Shown here in pieces: positions 8,244-16,940 of a stretch of 34,168 bases of DNA. Position numbers and translations under genes: made by a program. This stretch comes from Rhodospirillaceae bacterium (GTDB taxonomy: Bacteria > Pseudomonadota > Alphaproteobacteria > Bin65): NCBI GenBank assembly GCA_009840595.1, contig VXNK01000053.1, forward strand, positions 1 to 34,168, in the 5' to 3' direction. The notes beneath the pieces were generated by a model. It was not told the origin of the DNA. It made no database searches and saw only the letters and a program-made list of their open reading frames with translations. Each line of letters opens with the position of its first letter. Position 1 is the first letter of the stretch.

Positions 8244-9232
8244 TTGCGTTTCCTCCACAGCAAATAGCCGAAGCTCTCGCCCGAAACGGGCAGTTCGCGA
8301 AGCGCCTCCCACAGCACCGAGGTCCGGCCCGTGGGGTTGCAGCCGGCCGCCGGTGTCGTCGCCGGCACGGGCTGCGTCATCTGCCAGCGGTACTGGCTTT
8401 TCTTCATGACCGGCATCGGGTAGTCGCCGCACAGCGCCGCCGAACCCGAGGTGCCCCGGGCCAGTCCCAGGCGGTGCAGCCGGTACACCAGCCGCTGGGC
8501 CGCGAGCAGCGACGCCTGAACGCCGCCGACATGCGCGGCGACGTTGCCGGTCAGCGGATACATCCCGCCCTGGCAACCCGCGCACCAGAACAGCGGGTCG
8601 AGCGGCAGGCCCGCCGAGGCCGCGGCGCAGTCGGCCGCGCACGCCGCCTGCGCCGGCACATTCGCGAACAGCGCCGCCTCCGGGTTCAGCAGGAACGACA
8701 GCTCGTCGTCGAGCCACGCCGGATCGAGCTCGGAGATCCAGGCGATGTCGAGGCTCCCGCCCTCAAGACACCCGAGGTCGAGCAGCGCGCCGATCCACGA
8801 CAACAGCGGATAGACGTAGTAGTGCGCGTGCCACACGGAGCCCGCCGCGCCGTCGCCCATTGACGACCCGGTGCGCCCGCGCGCCGCCGGCAGGCCCGGA
8901 TCGAGGTCCAGCCCGCCCAGGTTGGGGAAGCACCAGGGCGTGCGCGTGACGTCCACCAGCCGCGCCGGCTCCCACACCCCGAGCGACAGCCCGATGCGGG
9001 GGATGGGCGAACCGCAGAAGCAGATCGGAGACGAAGGGTTGGGCGTGTCCGGCGCGCCGGAGGCCCCACCGATGCTGACCGGCCCGATGGAGATCGGGAA
9101 CAGGCACTCCCAGCACACGTCGGCGATCGGGTTGACGAAGCGGCCCGTGCACACCTGCGCCGAGGCGCCCGCGGACCAGAGCGCGAGGCCCAGGGAGGCG
9201 GCCGCGGCGGCCGCGAACGGCAGGCGCCTCAC
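8228..9232 (-). CDS. traU: TraU, F-type conjugation and pilus assembly protein
   Basis: A 334-residue exported protein, matching F TraU (330). A signal peptide ends at about residue 25 (SAGASAQ). The protein is rich in cysteine (about 15), including VCWEC near the mature N-terminus, ICFC, the WCAGC pair and a C-terminal NCC. It also has the FPISIGPVSI and PWCFPNLGG segments typical of TraU. The start is GTG 9232, overlapping the ssb stop as GTGA and preceded by GGAGG 7 bases upstream. TraU is needed for DNA transfer more than for pilus growth in F (established), and acts in the periplasm with disulfide formation. Confidence 0.95.
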   Translation of the reverse strand: MRRLPFAAAAAASLGLALWSAGASAQVCTGRFVNPIADVCWECLFPISIGPVSIGGASGAPDTPNPSSPICFCGSPIPRIGLSLGVWEPARLVDVTRTPWCFPNLGGLDLDPGLPAARGRTGSSMGDGAAGSVWHAHYYVYPLLSWIGALLDLGCLEGGSLDIAWISELDPAWLDDELSFLLNPEAALFANVPAQAACAADCAAASAGLPLDPLFWCAGCQGGMYPLTGNVAAHVGGVQASLLAAQRLVYRLHRLGLARGTSGSAALCGDYPMPVMKKSQYRWQMTQPVPATTPAAGCNPTGRTSVLWEALRELPVSGESFGYLLWRKRNCCIL

Positions 9233-9615
9233 GGGCGTTCCTCCTTGCCGGGCGAACCGTCCGCGTTGCGGACGCGCCGCCCGAGCACGTTCAACACGCC
9301 CTGCGGGCCCGCGACGACGATCTCGGTCACGACTCTGTCGTTGCCGTCGCGGTCGCGGTACTCGCGCGTGGAAAGGCGGCCCTCGACGAGCGCGGCGCTG
9401 CCCTTGCGGAGCAGCCTTTCGGCGGCGTCCGCCGCGGCGCCGTAGGCCACGACGCGATGCCACTCGGTGTTTTCGGCCGGTTGGCCGTCGCGGTCCGTCC
9501 AGCGCTCGGTCGTGGCGAGCGGGAACGACGCGGCCTTGTTGCCGTTGTTCAGCGCTCGGACCTCGGGGTCGCGTCCGGCGTGGCCGAGCAGCGTGACCCG
9601 GTTCATGTTCAGCAT
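9229..9615 (-). CDS. ssb: Single-stranded DNA-binding protein embedded in the transfer operon
   Basis: A 128-residue protein with a single OB-fold SSB domain over most of its length: MNRVTLLGHAGRDPEVR at the start, WHRVVAYG in the middle and ALVEGRLSTREYRDRDG near the end are classic SSB segments. It lacks the long flexible linker and the acidic tip (DDDIPF-like) by which chromosomal SSB recruits repair proteins; the C-terminus is instead Gly/Lys/Glu. It overlaps traW by 7 bases and traU by 4. Plasmid-borne SSBs coat incoming single strands in the recipient and help limit the SOS response (established for F-like plasmids). A location between traW and traU is unusual. Confidence 0.93.
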   Translation of the reverse strand: MLNMNRVTLLGHAGRDPEVRALNNGNKAASFPLATTERWTDRDGQPAENTEWHRVVAYGAAADAAERLLRKGSAALVEGRLSTREYRDRDGNDRVVTEIVVAGPQGVLNVLGRRVRNADGSPGKEERP

Positions 9616-10379
9616 GGGGGTTGTCTCCTATCGGTGGGTTGAGGGATGGATTCGGATGGCGGGGCGCAGCCGGCCGGCGGCCGGTCCCGGACCGGGATTT
9701 CGGTCAGCAGCAGGCGATTTCCGCTCTTGGCATGTTCCGCGTCCGGGGATTGCCCCCGGCCGGGTGTTTTCTCCCCGTCAAGGGCCGCGCCAGCGGCCAG
9801 CACGGTGGGGGTGGCGCGGATGGCGAACCGCTCGGCGAGCCGCCCGCCGAGGTCGAAGTAGAACGGCCGACCGTGCCGGCGCATGAGGTCGAGCGGACGT
9901 CCGGCCAGCAGCACGATCTTCGCGGGCCGTTCGCGCGCCAGCGCCCAGGCCACTTCCGCCTCGCGCCGCCCGTCGACGAACAGCACGTCGGCCGTCAACG
10001 TAAGGTGCTCGAACGGGTCGATCCGGGCGCCCGCCGCCGCGAGGATTTCGCCGTCCGGGCCGAGGATGTCCTGGGCCACGACGATGGCGGGGTCGAATGC
10101 GCGGGCGCGGTGTTCGGTGGCCGGGACGATGCCGGGCACGGGCTCCTGTTGCTCAAGGGAACGCTGGGCGCGCTTGCGCGCCTCGTCTTCCAGCCGCGCC
10201 AGTTCGCCGGAGCGCTCCATGAAGGTGAGCCGCGCCTCGATGTCCGCCAGCAGGTCGGGCTCGGCGATCGGCCAGGTCGCGCCGCGCACGCCAAGGTCCT
10301 TCGCCGCCGCGGCTGCGGCGCCCAGTGCGAGTGCGGCCAGAACCGTCCACGCCGCAACGCAAGGAATCCGCCGCGTCAT
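9609..10379 (-). CDS. traW: TraW, F-type pilus assembly protein
   Basis: A 256-residue exported protein; F TraW is 210, with the extra length in a Pro/Gly/Asp-rich C-terminal tail. The signal peptide covers about residues 1-26. The mature N-terminus has DLGVRGATWPIAEPD, the standard TraW opening, followed by a charged helical region and a conserved C-terminal domain with DPFEHLTL, LFVDGR and RFAIRATPTVL. TraW works with TrbC in the periplasm during pilus assembly. The start overlaps the peptidase gene as ATGA. Confidence 0.93.
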   Translation of the reverse strand: MTRRIPCVAAWTVLAALALGAAAAAAKDLGVRGATWPIAEPDLLADIEARLTFMERSGELARLEDEARKRAQRSLEQQEPVPGIVPATEHRARAFDPAIVVAQDILGPDGEILAAAGARIDPFEHLTLTADVLFVDGRREAEVAWALARERPAKIVLLAGRPLDLMRRHGRPFYFDLGGRLAERFAIRATPTVLAAGAALDGEKTPGRGQSPDAEHAKSGNRLLLTEIPVRDRPPAGCAPPSESIPQPTDRRQPPC

Positions 10380-10972
10380 CGTCCTTCCTCCCTCAAATCG
10401 TTCTCAGGGCCCGGCTCGGCCGCCATGCCATCCGGTCCGACAAAAGGACCGTCGAGCCCAAGCCAGGGAATGTCCGGGAGCGCCACGGCGCGTCCGAGGA
10501 TGCGCTCCCGGGGCACCAGCCCGATCTCCGCGTAGCGGCTGTCGTGGCTGTCGGGGTGATCCGCGTGCAGGAAGTAATGGCCTGCCGGAACGGTCCCGGA
10601 CGCGACCGGCGCCAGCCGGCGGCCGTCGAGGGCGTTCGGCTTGGCGCGGCCGACCGCCGTGCCGTCGATTTGCACGGTGCCGTCCGCGTCCACGGCGACC
10701 GACGCGCCCGGCAGGCCGCGCACGGTCTTGAGATACGGCACCGGCGAGTTCAGGTTGTCCGGCGGCTCGAACATCACCGTCGCGCCGAACTCGGGTTCCC
10801 CGAACAGGGGCAGGCGCAGGTAGCCCCAGGCGTCGTCGGACCAACTCGCGTTGAAGTGCACGAGGGAGAGGATCGTCAGCCACAGCGCCAGAAGGCCGAG
10901 CAGCAGAACCAGCGCCGCATGGCCCCGTTCGCGCTCCGGCCGGCCCCGGACCGATTTTCCGCGCGCCGTCAT
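10376..10972 (-). CDS. S26-family signal peptidase of TraF/TrhF type
   Basis: A 198-residue inner-membrane protein with one N-terminal TM segment (about residues 20-38) and a periplasmic peptidase domain. The Lys-containing box YLKTVRGLPG and the late box with HADHPDSHDSRY and RILGRAVAL match conjugative S26 peptidases. The nucleophile is probably a Ser in the SWSDDAW segment just after the TM, although the Pro that usually follows is absent. This family includes RP4 TraF, which processes and circularises pilin, and TrhF of IncH plasmids. F itself uses host LepB and has no such gene. It likely matures the pilin encoded at 18592-18969. Confidence 0.85.
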   Translation of the reverse strand: MTARGKSVRGRPERERGHAALVLLLGLLALWLTILSLVHFNASWSDDAWGYLRLPLFGEPEFGATVMFEPPDNLNSPVPYLKTVRGLPGASVAVDADGTVQIDGTAVGRAKPNALDGRRLAPVASGTVPAGHYFLHADHPDSHDSRYAEIGLVPRERILGRAVALPDIPWLGLDGPFVGPDGMAAEPGPENDLREEGR

Positions 10973-11397
10973 GGCCGGACCTCCGGGACTGCCGCTTGGG
11001 AACCCGCCGGCTGGCCGTCCGCCGGGGATTTGCCCCCCGATAGAGGAGTGTCGGTGGACAGGGCGCGCGCGATCTCCGAGCGCACCTCGGCCGTGAGGTC
11101 GGGGGCGCCGGCGGCGACGCCGCGGATCGGCAGCAGCACCGCGCCGTGACGCTCGGCGACTTGCCGAAGCGCATCCTCCAGCGCTTGTGCCCAGGCGCGC
11201 GTCATCGCCGCCGTTTCCCCCGCGCTCCCCTCGGCGTTCGCCGTCCGCCCGGCGTGCTCGGCGACGAGCTCCGTCAATCCGACGGTCGCGATCCGCGGGA
11301 CCGCCTCGATCATGTATCGCGCGATCCCGACGCCAAGCACCGCCGCAACCCCCAGGTTGAGCAGCACGGCGCAGCCGAGCAGCCTCAGCTCGCTCAC
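10969..11397 (-). CDS. trbI: TrbI, F-type inner-membrane pilus protein
   Basis: A 142-residue protein, near F TrbI (128), with one N-terminal TM segment (about residues 6-26) and a helical periplasmic region that contains LPIRGVAAGAPDLT, followed by a short Pro/Gly-rich tail. TrbI influences pilus retraction in F. I chose GTG 11397, which overlaps the previous stop as GTGA and has GGGGAG 8 bases upstream; a GTG 9 bases earlier has no suitable ribosome site. Its place upstream of the peptidase and traW agrees with the trbI-traW-traU order of F. Confidence 0.82.
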   Translation of the reverse strand: MSELRLLGCAVLLNLGVAAVLGVGIARYMIEAVPRIATVGLTELVAEHAGRTANAEGSAGETAAMTRAWAQALEDALRQVAERHGAVLLPIRGVAAGAPDLTAEVRSEIARALSTDTPLSGGKSPADGQPAGSQAAVPEVRP

Positions 11398-11720
11398 GTT
11401 CCGCACTCCCCGGGCGCGCGTGCCGCAGCCTGGCGGCGCGGCGAGAACGGCAGGTACGCGCGCGTGTCCCGATGCTTGAACCAGCCCGTGCCGTCCTCGT
11501 CGTGGAACATGTACATGTAGTGGCCGGCCCAGCGCGGGTCGGACCGCTCGGCGGACAGGAGCCCCGCCAGGATGGCGGTGCGGAACACATCCTCGGCGTC
11601 GCGGACTACCCTCAGCTTCGGGTCGTGGCGCCGGTCACGCCGCGCGCGGGCGGCCTTGGCTTTCCGGGTCCGTCCCATGCGGCGTTTTCTCTCGTTGCGT
11701 CCTCGCCAGGTGCGCGACAT
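11394..11720 (-). CDS. Hypothetical basic protein in the transfer operon
   Basis: A 108-residue protein whose first third is very basic (many Arg and Lys) and whose C-terminal two thirds look like a small globular domain, with HYMYMFHDEDGTGWFKHRDT near residues 68-86. No TM segment or signal peptide is seen. ATG 11720 has GGAG 7 bases upstream. It overlaps the end of the HD-like gene by 86 bases and the trbI start by 4. The family is not recognised; a nucleic-acid-binding role is possible given the basic N-terminus, but this is a guess. Confidence 0.65.
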   Translation of the reverse strand: MSRTWRGRNERKRRMGRTRKAKAARARRDRRHDPKLRVVRDAEDVFRTAILAGLLSAERSDPRWAGHYMYMFHDEDGTGWFKHRDTRAYLPFSPRRQAAARAPGECGT

Positions 11721-12375
11721 CGGAGTTCTCCTCTTGATCGTTCGTGTTCGGGCCGGCCGGACTTGCGCCCGCGCCAGCGGGGTTTGCGCTCCCGCTAGGG
11801 GGGCCGGCGAGTTCCCGGAAGCGATTGAGCCACAGCCGGGCGGCCTTGCCCGGCTCGACCGGACGGATGCGGCGTTTCAGCGGCGGGAACGCCACGCCGG
11901 CTCCCCGGCCGAAGCCAGCGCCTTCGAGATCGCGGCGCTCGGCCGCGCCGGTCATGCGGGCGACGAAGCGCAGCAGATCCCCTTGTTCGGGCGTGGGTGC
12001 GCCGTCGACTCCCGCGGCCTCGAGCACCGCGCGGTCGATGGCCGCGCCGTCGCGGCGATGACGCTCCGCGGCGCGCGCGGAAGTCGCACCGCCGGCCTCG
12101 GCGTCGCCGAGCCACGCGATCCGCGCGTCGGCGAGCAGAGCCCGTAGCGCCAGCGTCCGGCGCTCCTCCGGCCCGAGCCCGTCCAGCGCCTCGATCGCTT
12201 CGCTCGCCACGGCGGCCCGCTGCGCGACCGAGTAGAACCGGCGCGTCTTGCCGCCCCAGCGGCAGGTGTTCGCCAGCACATGCGCCAGCGCCTCGAAGTC
12301 GATGCCGGCGGCCGTCAGCCCGGACGGATCTCCCGGCCAGGCCGGCAGCGCCGGGCGTGTCGCGGGTGCGCTCAT
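11635..12375 (-). CDS. HD-domain-like protein with degenerate metal-binding residues
   Basis: A 246-residue protein. Residues about 25-165 resemble the YfbR-like HD phosphohydrolases often carried by conjugative elements: a RRFYSVAQ segment and a later ALLADARIAWLGD segment align by eye with the usual FYSVAEH and LLHDAAEAYLGD. The first His is replaced (QR in place of EH) and the HD pair reads AD, so the metal site appears lost. The C-terminus is a Pro/Gly/Ala-rich tail that overlaps the next gene by 86 bases. The start is ATG 12375, overlapping the traC stop as ATGA. It may have become a structural or binding protein; function is unknown. Confidence 0.72.
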   Translation of the reverse strand: MSAPATRPALPAWPGDPSGLTAAGIDFEALAHVLANTCRWGGKTRRFYSVAQRAAVASEAIEALDGLGPEERRTLALRALLADARIAWLGDAEAGGATSARAAERHRRDGAAIDRAVLEAAGVDGAPTPEQGDLLRFVARMTGAAERRDLEGAGFGRGAGVAFPPLKRRIRPVEPGKAARLWLNRFRELAGPPSGSANPAGAGASPAGPNTNDQEENSDVAHLARTQREKTPHGTDPESQGRPRAA

Positions 12376-14948
12376 TCGTCTCCTCCCTTGGAATTCGCGG
12401 GTTGCGTTTCGGATGCGGTCGGGCGTTCCGCCCCGGCGATGCGGTCGATGGCCTCGACCGTCGACAGCCCTCCGGCCTTGAGGCGCTCGACCTCGGCGAA
12501 CGCCTCCCCGCGCGAGGAGAACAGCGCCACCGACCACGGATCGAGCACCAATCTCGCCACGCGCCAGCCGTCCGGGCCGTGCAGCACGAGCTCCGCGAAC
12601 CGACCGTCGGCGGTGGTCAGGCTTTTCAGCGCCTGCTCCATGCCGGGGTCGCAGTGGATGCGTTTTTCGGACTTCAAGAGCTCCACCGACTCGTCCTTCT
12701 GCGCCAGGAAGATCACCCAGTCGGAGTTCTCCCAGGCGGCCCGCGCCGCGGGATTGGCGTAGTAGTCGTTGACCGACTGCGTGCCGGTCACGAGCGAACC
12801 GCGGTATTTCCGGGCCCGGCGGGCCGCGCCCTCGAGAAAGGCCCGGCTGTCGTCGCCGGACAGCAGGTCCCAGGCCTCGTCGATGACGATGGCCTTGGCC
12901 CGCGTCCGCTCGCCGTGGTACATGCGCTGCGTGGCGAGGAACACCACCAGCATCAGCACCACCGCCTGCAGGTCGCCCCGGCCCTTCAGTTCCGCCAACT
13001 CGAACACGGTCACCGACCGGCCGAGGTCCGGCACGGCAGTGCCCTCGAACAGCCGGCCCATCGACCCGCCCGGGCACCAGGGTCCCAGCGCGGTTGCCAT
13101 GTCGGCGGCGCGCCGGTCGCCGCGCTCCTGAAGGTGCCTGCGCACGGCGGCCAGGTCGGCGGCGTTGCCGCCCTCGTCCCAGGCCGCCGCGATCGCCTCG
13201 TGGATCAGCGCCGCCTCGATGTCGTCGATCGCGCCGCTTCTGCGGCACATGCGCGAGAGCACGCCGGCGAGCATCGCGAAGCACTCTTCCCGGTAGTCGC
13301 CGTCCGCTTGCGCGGCGGCCGAATCGATCATGGCGAACGGGTTCAGGCAGGCTGCGTCCTTGCCGAACGCGATGAACGCGCCGCCAAGGGCTTCCGCGGT
13401 GTGCTGGAACGAGCGCCCGTCGTCGATGACCACCGCCTCGCCGCCGGCGCCGACGATGCCGGCGACCAGTTCCTGCATCAGCACCGACTTGCCGGAACCG
13501 GACTTGCCGGTGACGGCCACGTTGTAGTTGCCGGCCGTGTTGGCGAACGGCGACCAGCCCGCGGGCTGTCCCCGCCGCCCGATCAGCAGCAGCGCCGGGG
13601 GCGTGTCGGGCGAGAACGGTTGGCCGCGCCACTCGCCGTGAAGCGGAGCCAGGTTGACCGCGGCGGAGGTCAGCAGGGTCCTCATGCGGCCCATGCGTTC
13701 CAGATCGTCCGCGAGCCCGCCCGCCGGAACCATCGGCAGGCCGGCGAGCCACAACGGCAACTGCACGTAGCGCTCGGCGGCCATCCGCCAGCCCTGGCCG
13801 TGGTAGATCGCGCGCACCGCCTGCTCCGCCTCGTCAACGGCTGCCGCCGGGGCATACACGGCGACCGTGTAGCAGGCCCGGACGAGGCGCTCGCCGTCCT
13901 TGAGGCGTTCGGTCACGAACTGCCAGTCGCGGGCCTTTTCGGGCAGTCCGGGGAGATACCGCGCGATGCCGGTGCCCGCCTGCTGGGTGGCGCGCGCGGC
14001 CTTGAAGACCGCGCGGTCGACGGCGGCCTCGTCGCCGGTCACGACGGTGAGGCAGGTCAGCACCGGGCAGCCCGGCTGGAGGAACTCGCGGTGGAAGTCC
14101 CCGATCAGCGCGTTGCCGCGCCAGCCCGGCCAGACCTCCGGGAAGGCCGAGGCGGTGAGCACCCGCACCGCCACGTCGGTTCCATCGGGATCGTGGAACA
14201 CCAGGCCCGTGGGCGCGACCGTGAGCGCGCGCCCGGGGGCGGCGCACTGAAGATGCAGCGGATCGCGCGGCGACCAGCGCCGCCGGGGGCGGGCCAGCCC
14301 GGAACGGCCCAAGCCGGAACGGTCCAGGTTGCTGTCGCGGCTTTCGTTCACAGCCGGCGCGGTGAGCTCCGCCGCCAGCGAGAGCAGATCGTCGGGGCCG
14401 AGCCGGCGCGCCGAGGCGCCCGCGGACGCGAGCGTGCCTTCGAGCGCCCGGCGGAAGGCGGCGAGCGCCGTCTCGGGCGCCGGGCCCGGCGGACCGGACA
14501 GCGCCGCGCAGACGAACACGCGGTAGTCGGACAGCGTGAACGGCGGGCCGCCCCCGTGCAGGGGACGCCAGCCCGCGTGCGACAGCAGCCGCCCGCGACG
14601 CTCGCGCATCGCGGCCTGCACCCCACCGGCCCCGCGGCGGGGCGCGCCCCAGGCGTCGAGCGCCGCCCCGAACCGGGGGCTCGCCCAATGAATCGCCTGC
14701 ACCACGCAGCGCTCCGGCGCGGCGTCGGCCAGCGCGCCCGACAGCGCGCCCAGGGTCTCCGCGTCGATTCCCGCGAACGGCGGGATCTCGATCGCGAACC
14801 CGACGCTGGACGCGTTGAAGTAGAGTTCGGAGGTCTCGTCGAAGGCGCGCCAGGGCAGCAGTCCATGAAGCGCCGCGGGAATTTCAGGCGGCGCCCACGG
14901 TTCCAGCCCTGCCGGGCCCTCAAACAGGTCCTTGAGCCGCGCCATCAT
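12372..14948 (-). CDS. traC: TraC, VirB4-family ATPase of the secretion channel
   Basis: An 858-residue cytoplasmic ATPase, matching F TraC (875). Walker A is GKSGSGKS at residues 481-488 and Walker B with the adjacent catalytic acid is VIDEAWDLL at about 688-696. The N-terminal half is the TraC/VirB4 channel-docking domain with FEIPPF-like and HWASPRFG segments. TraC energises pilus assembly and substrate transfer at the inner membrane. It overlaps traV upstream and the HD-like gene downstream by 4 bases each. Confidence 0.96.
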   Translation of the reverse strand: MMARLKDLFEGPAGLEPWAPPEIPAALHGLLPWRAFDETSELYFNASSVGFAIEIPPFAGIDAETLGALSGALADAAPERCVVQAIHWASPRFGAALDAWGAPRRGAGGVQAAMRERRGRLLSHAGWRPLHGGGPPFTLSDYRVFVCAALSGPPGPAPETALAAFRRALEGTLASAGASARRLGPDDLLSLAAELTAPAVNESRDSNLDRSGLGRSGLARPRRRWSPRDPLHLQCAAPGRALTVAPTGLVFHDPDGTDVAVRVLTASAFPEVWPGWRGNALIGDFHREFLQPGCPVLTCLTVVTGDEAAVDRAVFKAARATQQAGTGIARYLPGLPEKARDWQFVTERLKDGERLVRACYTVAVYAPAAAVDEAEQAVRAIYHGQGWRMAAERYVQLPLWLAGLPMVPAGGLADDLERMGRMRTLLTSAAVNLAPLHGEWRGQPFSPDTPPALLLIGRRGQPAGWSPFANTAGNYNVAVTGKSGSGKSVLMQELVAGIVGAGGEAVVIDDGRSFQHTAEALGGAFIAFGKDAACLNPFAMIDSAAAQADGDYREECFAMLAGVLSRMCRRSGAIDDIEAALIHEAIAAAWDEGGNAADLAAVRRHLQERGDRRAADMATALGPWCPGGSMGRLFEGTAVPDLGRSVTVFELAELKGRGDLQAVVLMLVVFLATQRMYHGERTRAKAIVIDEAWDLLSGDDSRAFLEGAARRARKYRGSLVTGTQSVNDYYANPAARAAWENSDWVIFLAQKDESVELLKSEKRIHCDPGMEQALKSLTTADGRFAELVLHGPDGWRVARLVLDPWSVALFSSRGEAFAEVERLKAGGLSTVEAIDRIAGAERPTASETQPANSKGGDE

Positions 14949-15613
14949 CGCGGGCGCTTCCAGGCCGCGGGCGCGATCACGATGCGCACCCAGGAGGCCT
15001 CGCGGTAGACGCCGTTCTCGTCCACGTAGGGTGCGATCCAGACGCGCCCGATGGTCTCGGGAAGGCGCACTCTGGCGTCCGGTGGCGGATGGTCCGCGCC
15101 CGAAGAGGCCGGATGCCCGTCCGCCCGATCGCCGATTTCAACGGCCTCATTGGCGGGGTCTGGCCCATCTTCCGGCGTTGCGGGGGCTTCCGCCTCGTCC
15201 CGGCCGTGCCCGAGCACTCGGGCGAACCAGCCGAAGGGGCGGCAGAACACGGGACAGTCGCGCCCGCGACCGTCGCGGACATTTTCCATGGCTCTGCCGG
15301 ACGCTGAATGGCGCCGGGCTCTCGTCGCCGAAATGGCCGGTCTGGATTCGACGCGTGCGTCCAACCGATATCCGTCATCTGCCAGGGGGCCGCGCCCCGC
15401 GAGGGGTTCGCCGCCCGCCGGATGCCTGGCGTCCGCGAGGGGGACCATCGGATCGGCGGCGCCGACGCTGGCGCAGTGCGCGCCCTGGGCGAGCGGGCAT
15501 TGCCAGTCCTCGCCGACATGGGTCGCCGCGCAGCCGGCCAGCGCCAGGGCGGCCGCGGCCGCCATCGCAGGCGCGAGCGCGCGGCGAAGCCTGTTCAGTT
15601 TCTCAACCGTCAT
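14945..15613 (-). CDS. traV: TraV, outer-membrane lipoprotein (VirB7-like)
   Basis: A 222-residue lipoprotein. The signal peptide ends in the lipobox LALAGC, with the lipidated Cys at residue 28, followed by two more Cys in the DWQCPLAQGAHC segment, as in TraV. The middle is a low-complexity Pro/Asp/Glu-rich spacer. The C-terminus (ETIGRVWIAPYVDENGVY) matches the end of TraV proteins. TraV anchors the TraK/TraB outer-membrane core complex. ATG 15613 overlaps the traB end by 11 bases and the stop overlaps traC as ATGA. It is longer than F TraV (171) because of the spacer. Confidence 0.9.
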   Translation of the reverse strand: MTVEKLNRLRRALAPAMAAAAALALAGCAATHVGEDWQCPLAQGAHCASVGAADPMVPLADARHPAGGEPLAGRGPLADDGYRLDARVESRPAISATRARRHSASGRAMENVRDGRGRDCPVFCRPFGWFARVLGHGRDEAEAPATPEDGPDPANEAVEIGDRADGHPASSGADHPPPDARVRLPETIGRVWIAPYVDENGVYREASWVRIVIAPAAWKRPR

Positions 15614-16940
15614 CGTTCGTTCTCCGTGTGGGTTGGTCGCCAGGCCGCCCGTCGAGCCGCGTGCCCTCCAAGAACACGACGGTGACCGCGGTGCCCGCCT
15701 GGAGCTGGATTACCGGCTGGTACTGCTCGGCGCGGCGGATCAGGTAGTCGGAGACGCGCCGGCCCGCCGAAGAGGCGCCCGCGCCGATGCCGGCCCGGCC
15801 GATGTCGTCGAGCCCGGTGTTGGCGACCGCCGCCGTGTTGGTCCCGGTCGCGACCGCCTGGGGCGCGAACGCGCTTGAGACGCCCTGGCCGACGCCGGAG
15901 ACGAGCCCCGCAAAAAACGCCTTCTGCACCAGCGCGCCCTCTCGGCTCACGACGGGTCCGCGCACGCCGGCCTTGCCGGCGCCCGCGACGAACCCGGCCA
16001 CCTCGGTCTCTACCACCGTGCCGGGCTCGGAACCCGAACAGGTGAGCGTGCGCAGCCGCGCATAGACCTTCTCGGACGACAGGTCGCCGTAGGCCGCCCC
16101 GGTGACGGTGCAGCCGTGAAGATCGACGGCCTGCGCCGCCCCGTCCTCGGCCGCCGTCCACGCGGGCCCCGTGATCCTGAGCAGCACCGGGCGCGGATCG
16201 CCCTGCGAGGCGACCCCGGCGGAGGCGTCGACGCCCGCGACCACCACCGCCTCGGCATGGCTGCCTGCGGGCAGCCAGACCGACAATTGCCGGGCATCCT
16301 CGCCCCCCGCCTCCCGGAACAGCGGCTCGTCCAGCGGAAAACGCTCGATCAGCCCCTGCGGCGGCTGCGCCGCGGCAGACGCCTGCGGGGCGGCGGAAGA
16401 AACCATCGAACCGCCCGATGCGGAAGAACCGCCGCGCGCGGCGCCCGGCGCGAACACGTCGCCGCCGCTGAAGGGGTCGACGAGGCCAGGTCCGTTCGAG
16501 GCTTGGCCGCTCGCAGCCTCGCCAAGCGCTGCCGTGAGGCGGTCGATGATGCCCTTCGCCTCGTCGGCGTTGCCGCGGATTTCCTCCAGCAGCCGGCGGT
16601 TCTCGTCGGCGAGCTGGAGGTTGGCGTTGCGCACGTCGCGCAAGTCCGCCTCAAGCCGGCCCATCCGGGCCTCCGAGCGCCGCGTCCAGGTGTCCTCCGC
16701 CGTGTCCGGCCCCGCCAGCTCGGCGGCAATCCGCGCGCCCGGCGCGGACGGGCCGCCGCCGGAGCCGGACAGCCACGCGGCCAGCGCGAGCAGCGCCACG
16801 GCGGCGACCGCCGAGAACAAGAGTATCTGGCGGTTGCGCACCTGCCGGGCGCCGCCGTCGACCCCTTGCGGGGCGGTGCTCTTGTGGGCGGCGGATCCGG
16901 TCCGGCGCTGCGCCCGCGGATTGCCGTTTCCGGCGCTCAT
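15603..16940 (-). CDS. traB: TraB, VirB10-like core-complex protein
   Basis: A 445-residue inner-membrane-anchored protein (F TraB is 475). One TM segment lies at about residues 40-58 after a basic cytoplasmic N-terminus; a coiled-coil stretch follows (about 85-140), then a Ser/Ala/Gly/Pro-rich linker. The C-terminal VirB10/TraB domain (about 200-430) has LPAGSHAEAVVVAGVDAS, the SSEKVYARL segment and the terminal QLQAGTAVTVVFLEGT motif. It spans the periplasm and links inner membrane to the TraK/TraV ring. It overlaps traK by 4 bases. Confidence 0.94.
   Translation of the reverse strand: MSAGNGNPRAQRRTGSAAHKSTAPQGVDGGARQVRNRQILLFSAVAAVALLALAAWLSGSGGGPSAPGARIAAELAGPDTAEDTWTRRSEARMGRLEADLRDVRNANLQLADENRRLLEEIRGNADEAKGIIDRLTAALGEAASGQASNGPGLVDPFSGGDVFAPGAARGGSSASGGSMVSSAAPQASAAAQPPQGLIERFPLDEPLFREAGGEDARQLSVWLPAGSHAEAVVVAGVDASAGVASQGDPRPVLLRITGPAWTAAEDGAAQAVDLHGCTVTGAAYGDLSSEKVYARLRTLTCSGSEPGTVVETEVAGFVAGAGKAGVRGPVVSREGALVQKAFFAGLVSGVGQGVSSAFAPQAVATGTNTAAVANTGLDDIGRAGIGAGASSAGRRVSDYLIRRAEQYQPVIQLQAGTAVTVVFLEGTRLDGRPGDQPTRRTNDDG

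Noticed and set aside
11997..15008. Plus-strand open frame of 1003 codons opposite traC
   Set aside because: Antisense of traC, whose Walker A and B motifs are intact; the product is low-complexity Arg/Gly/His.
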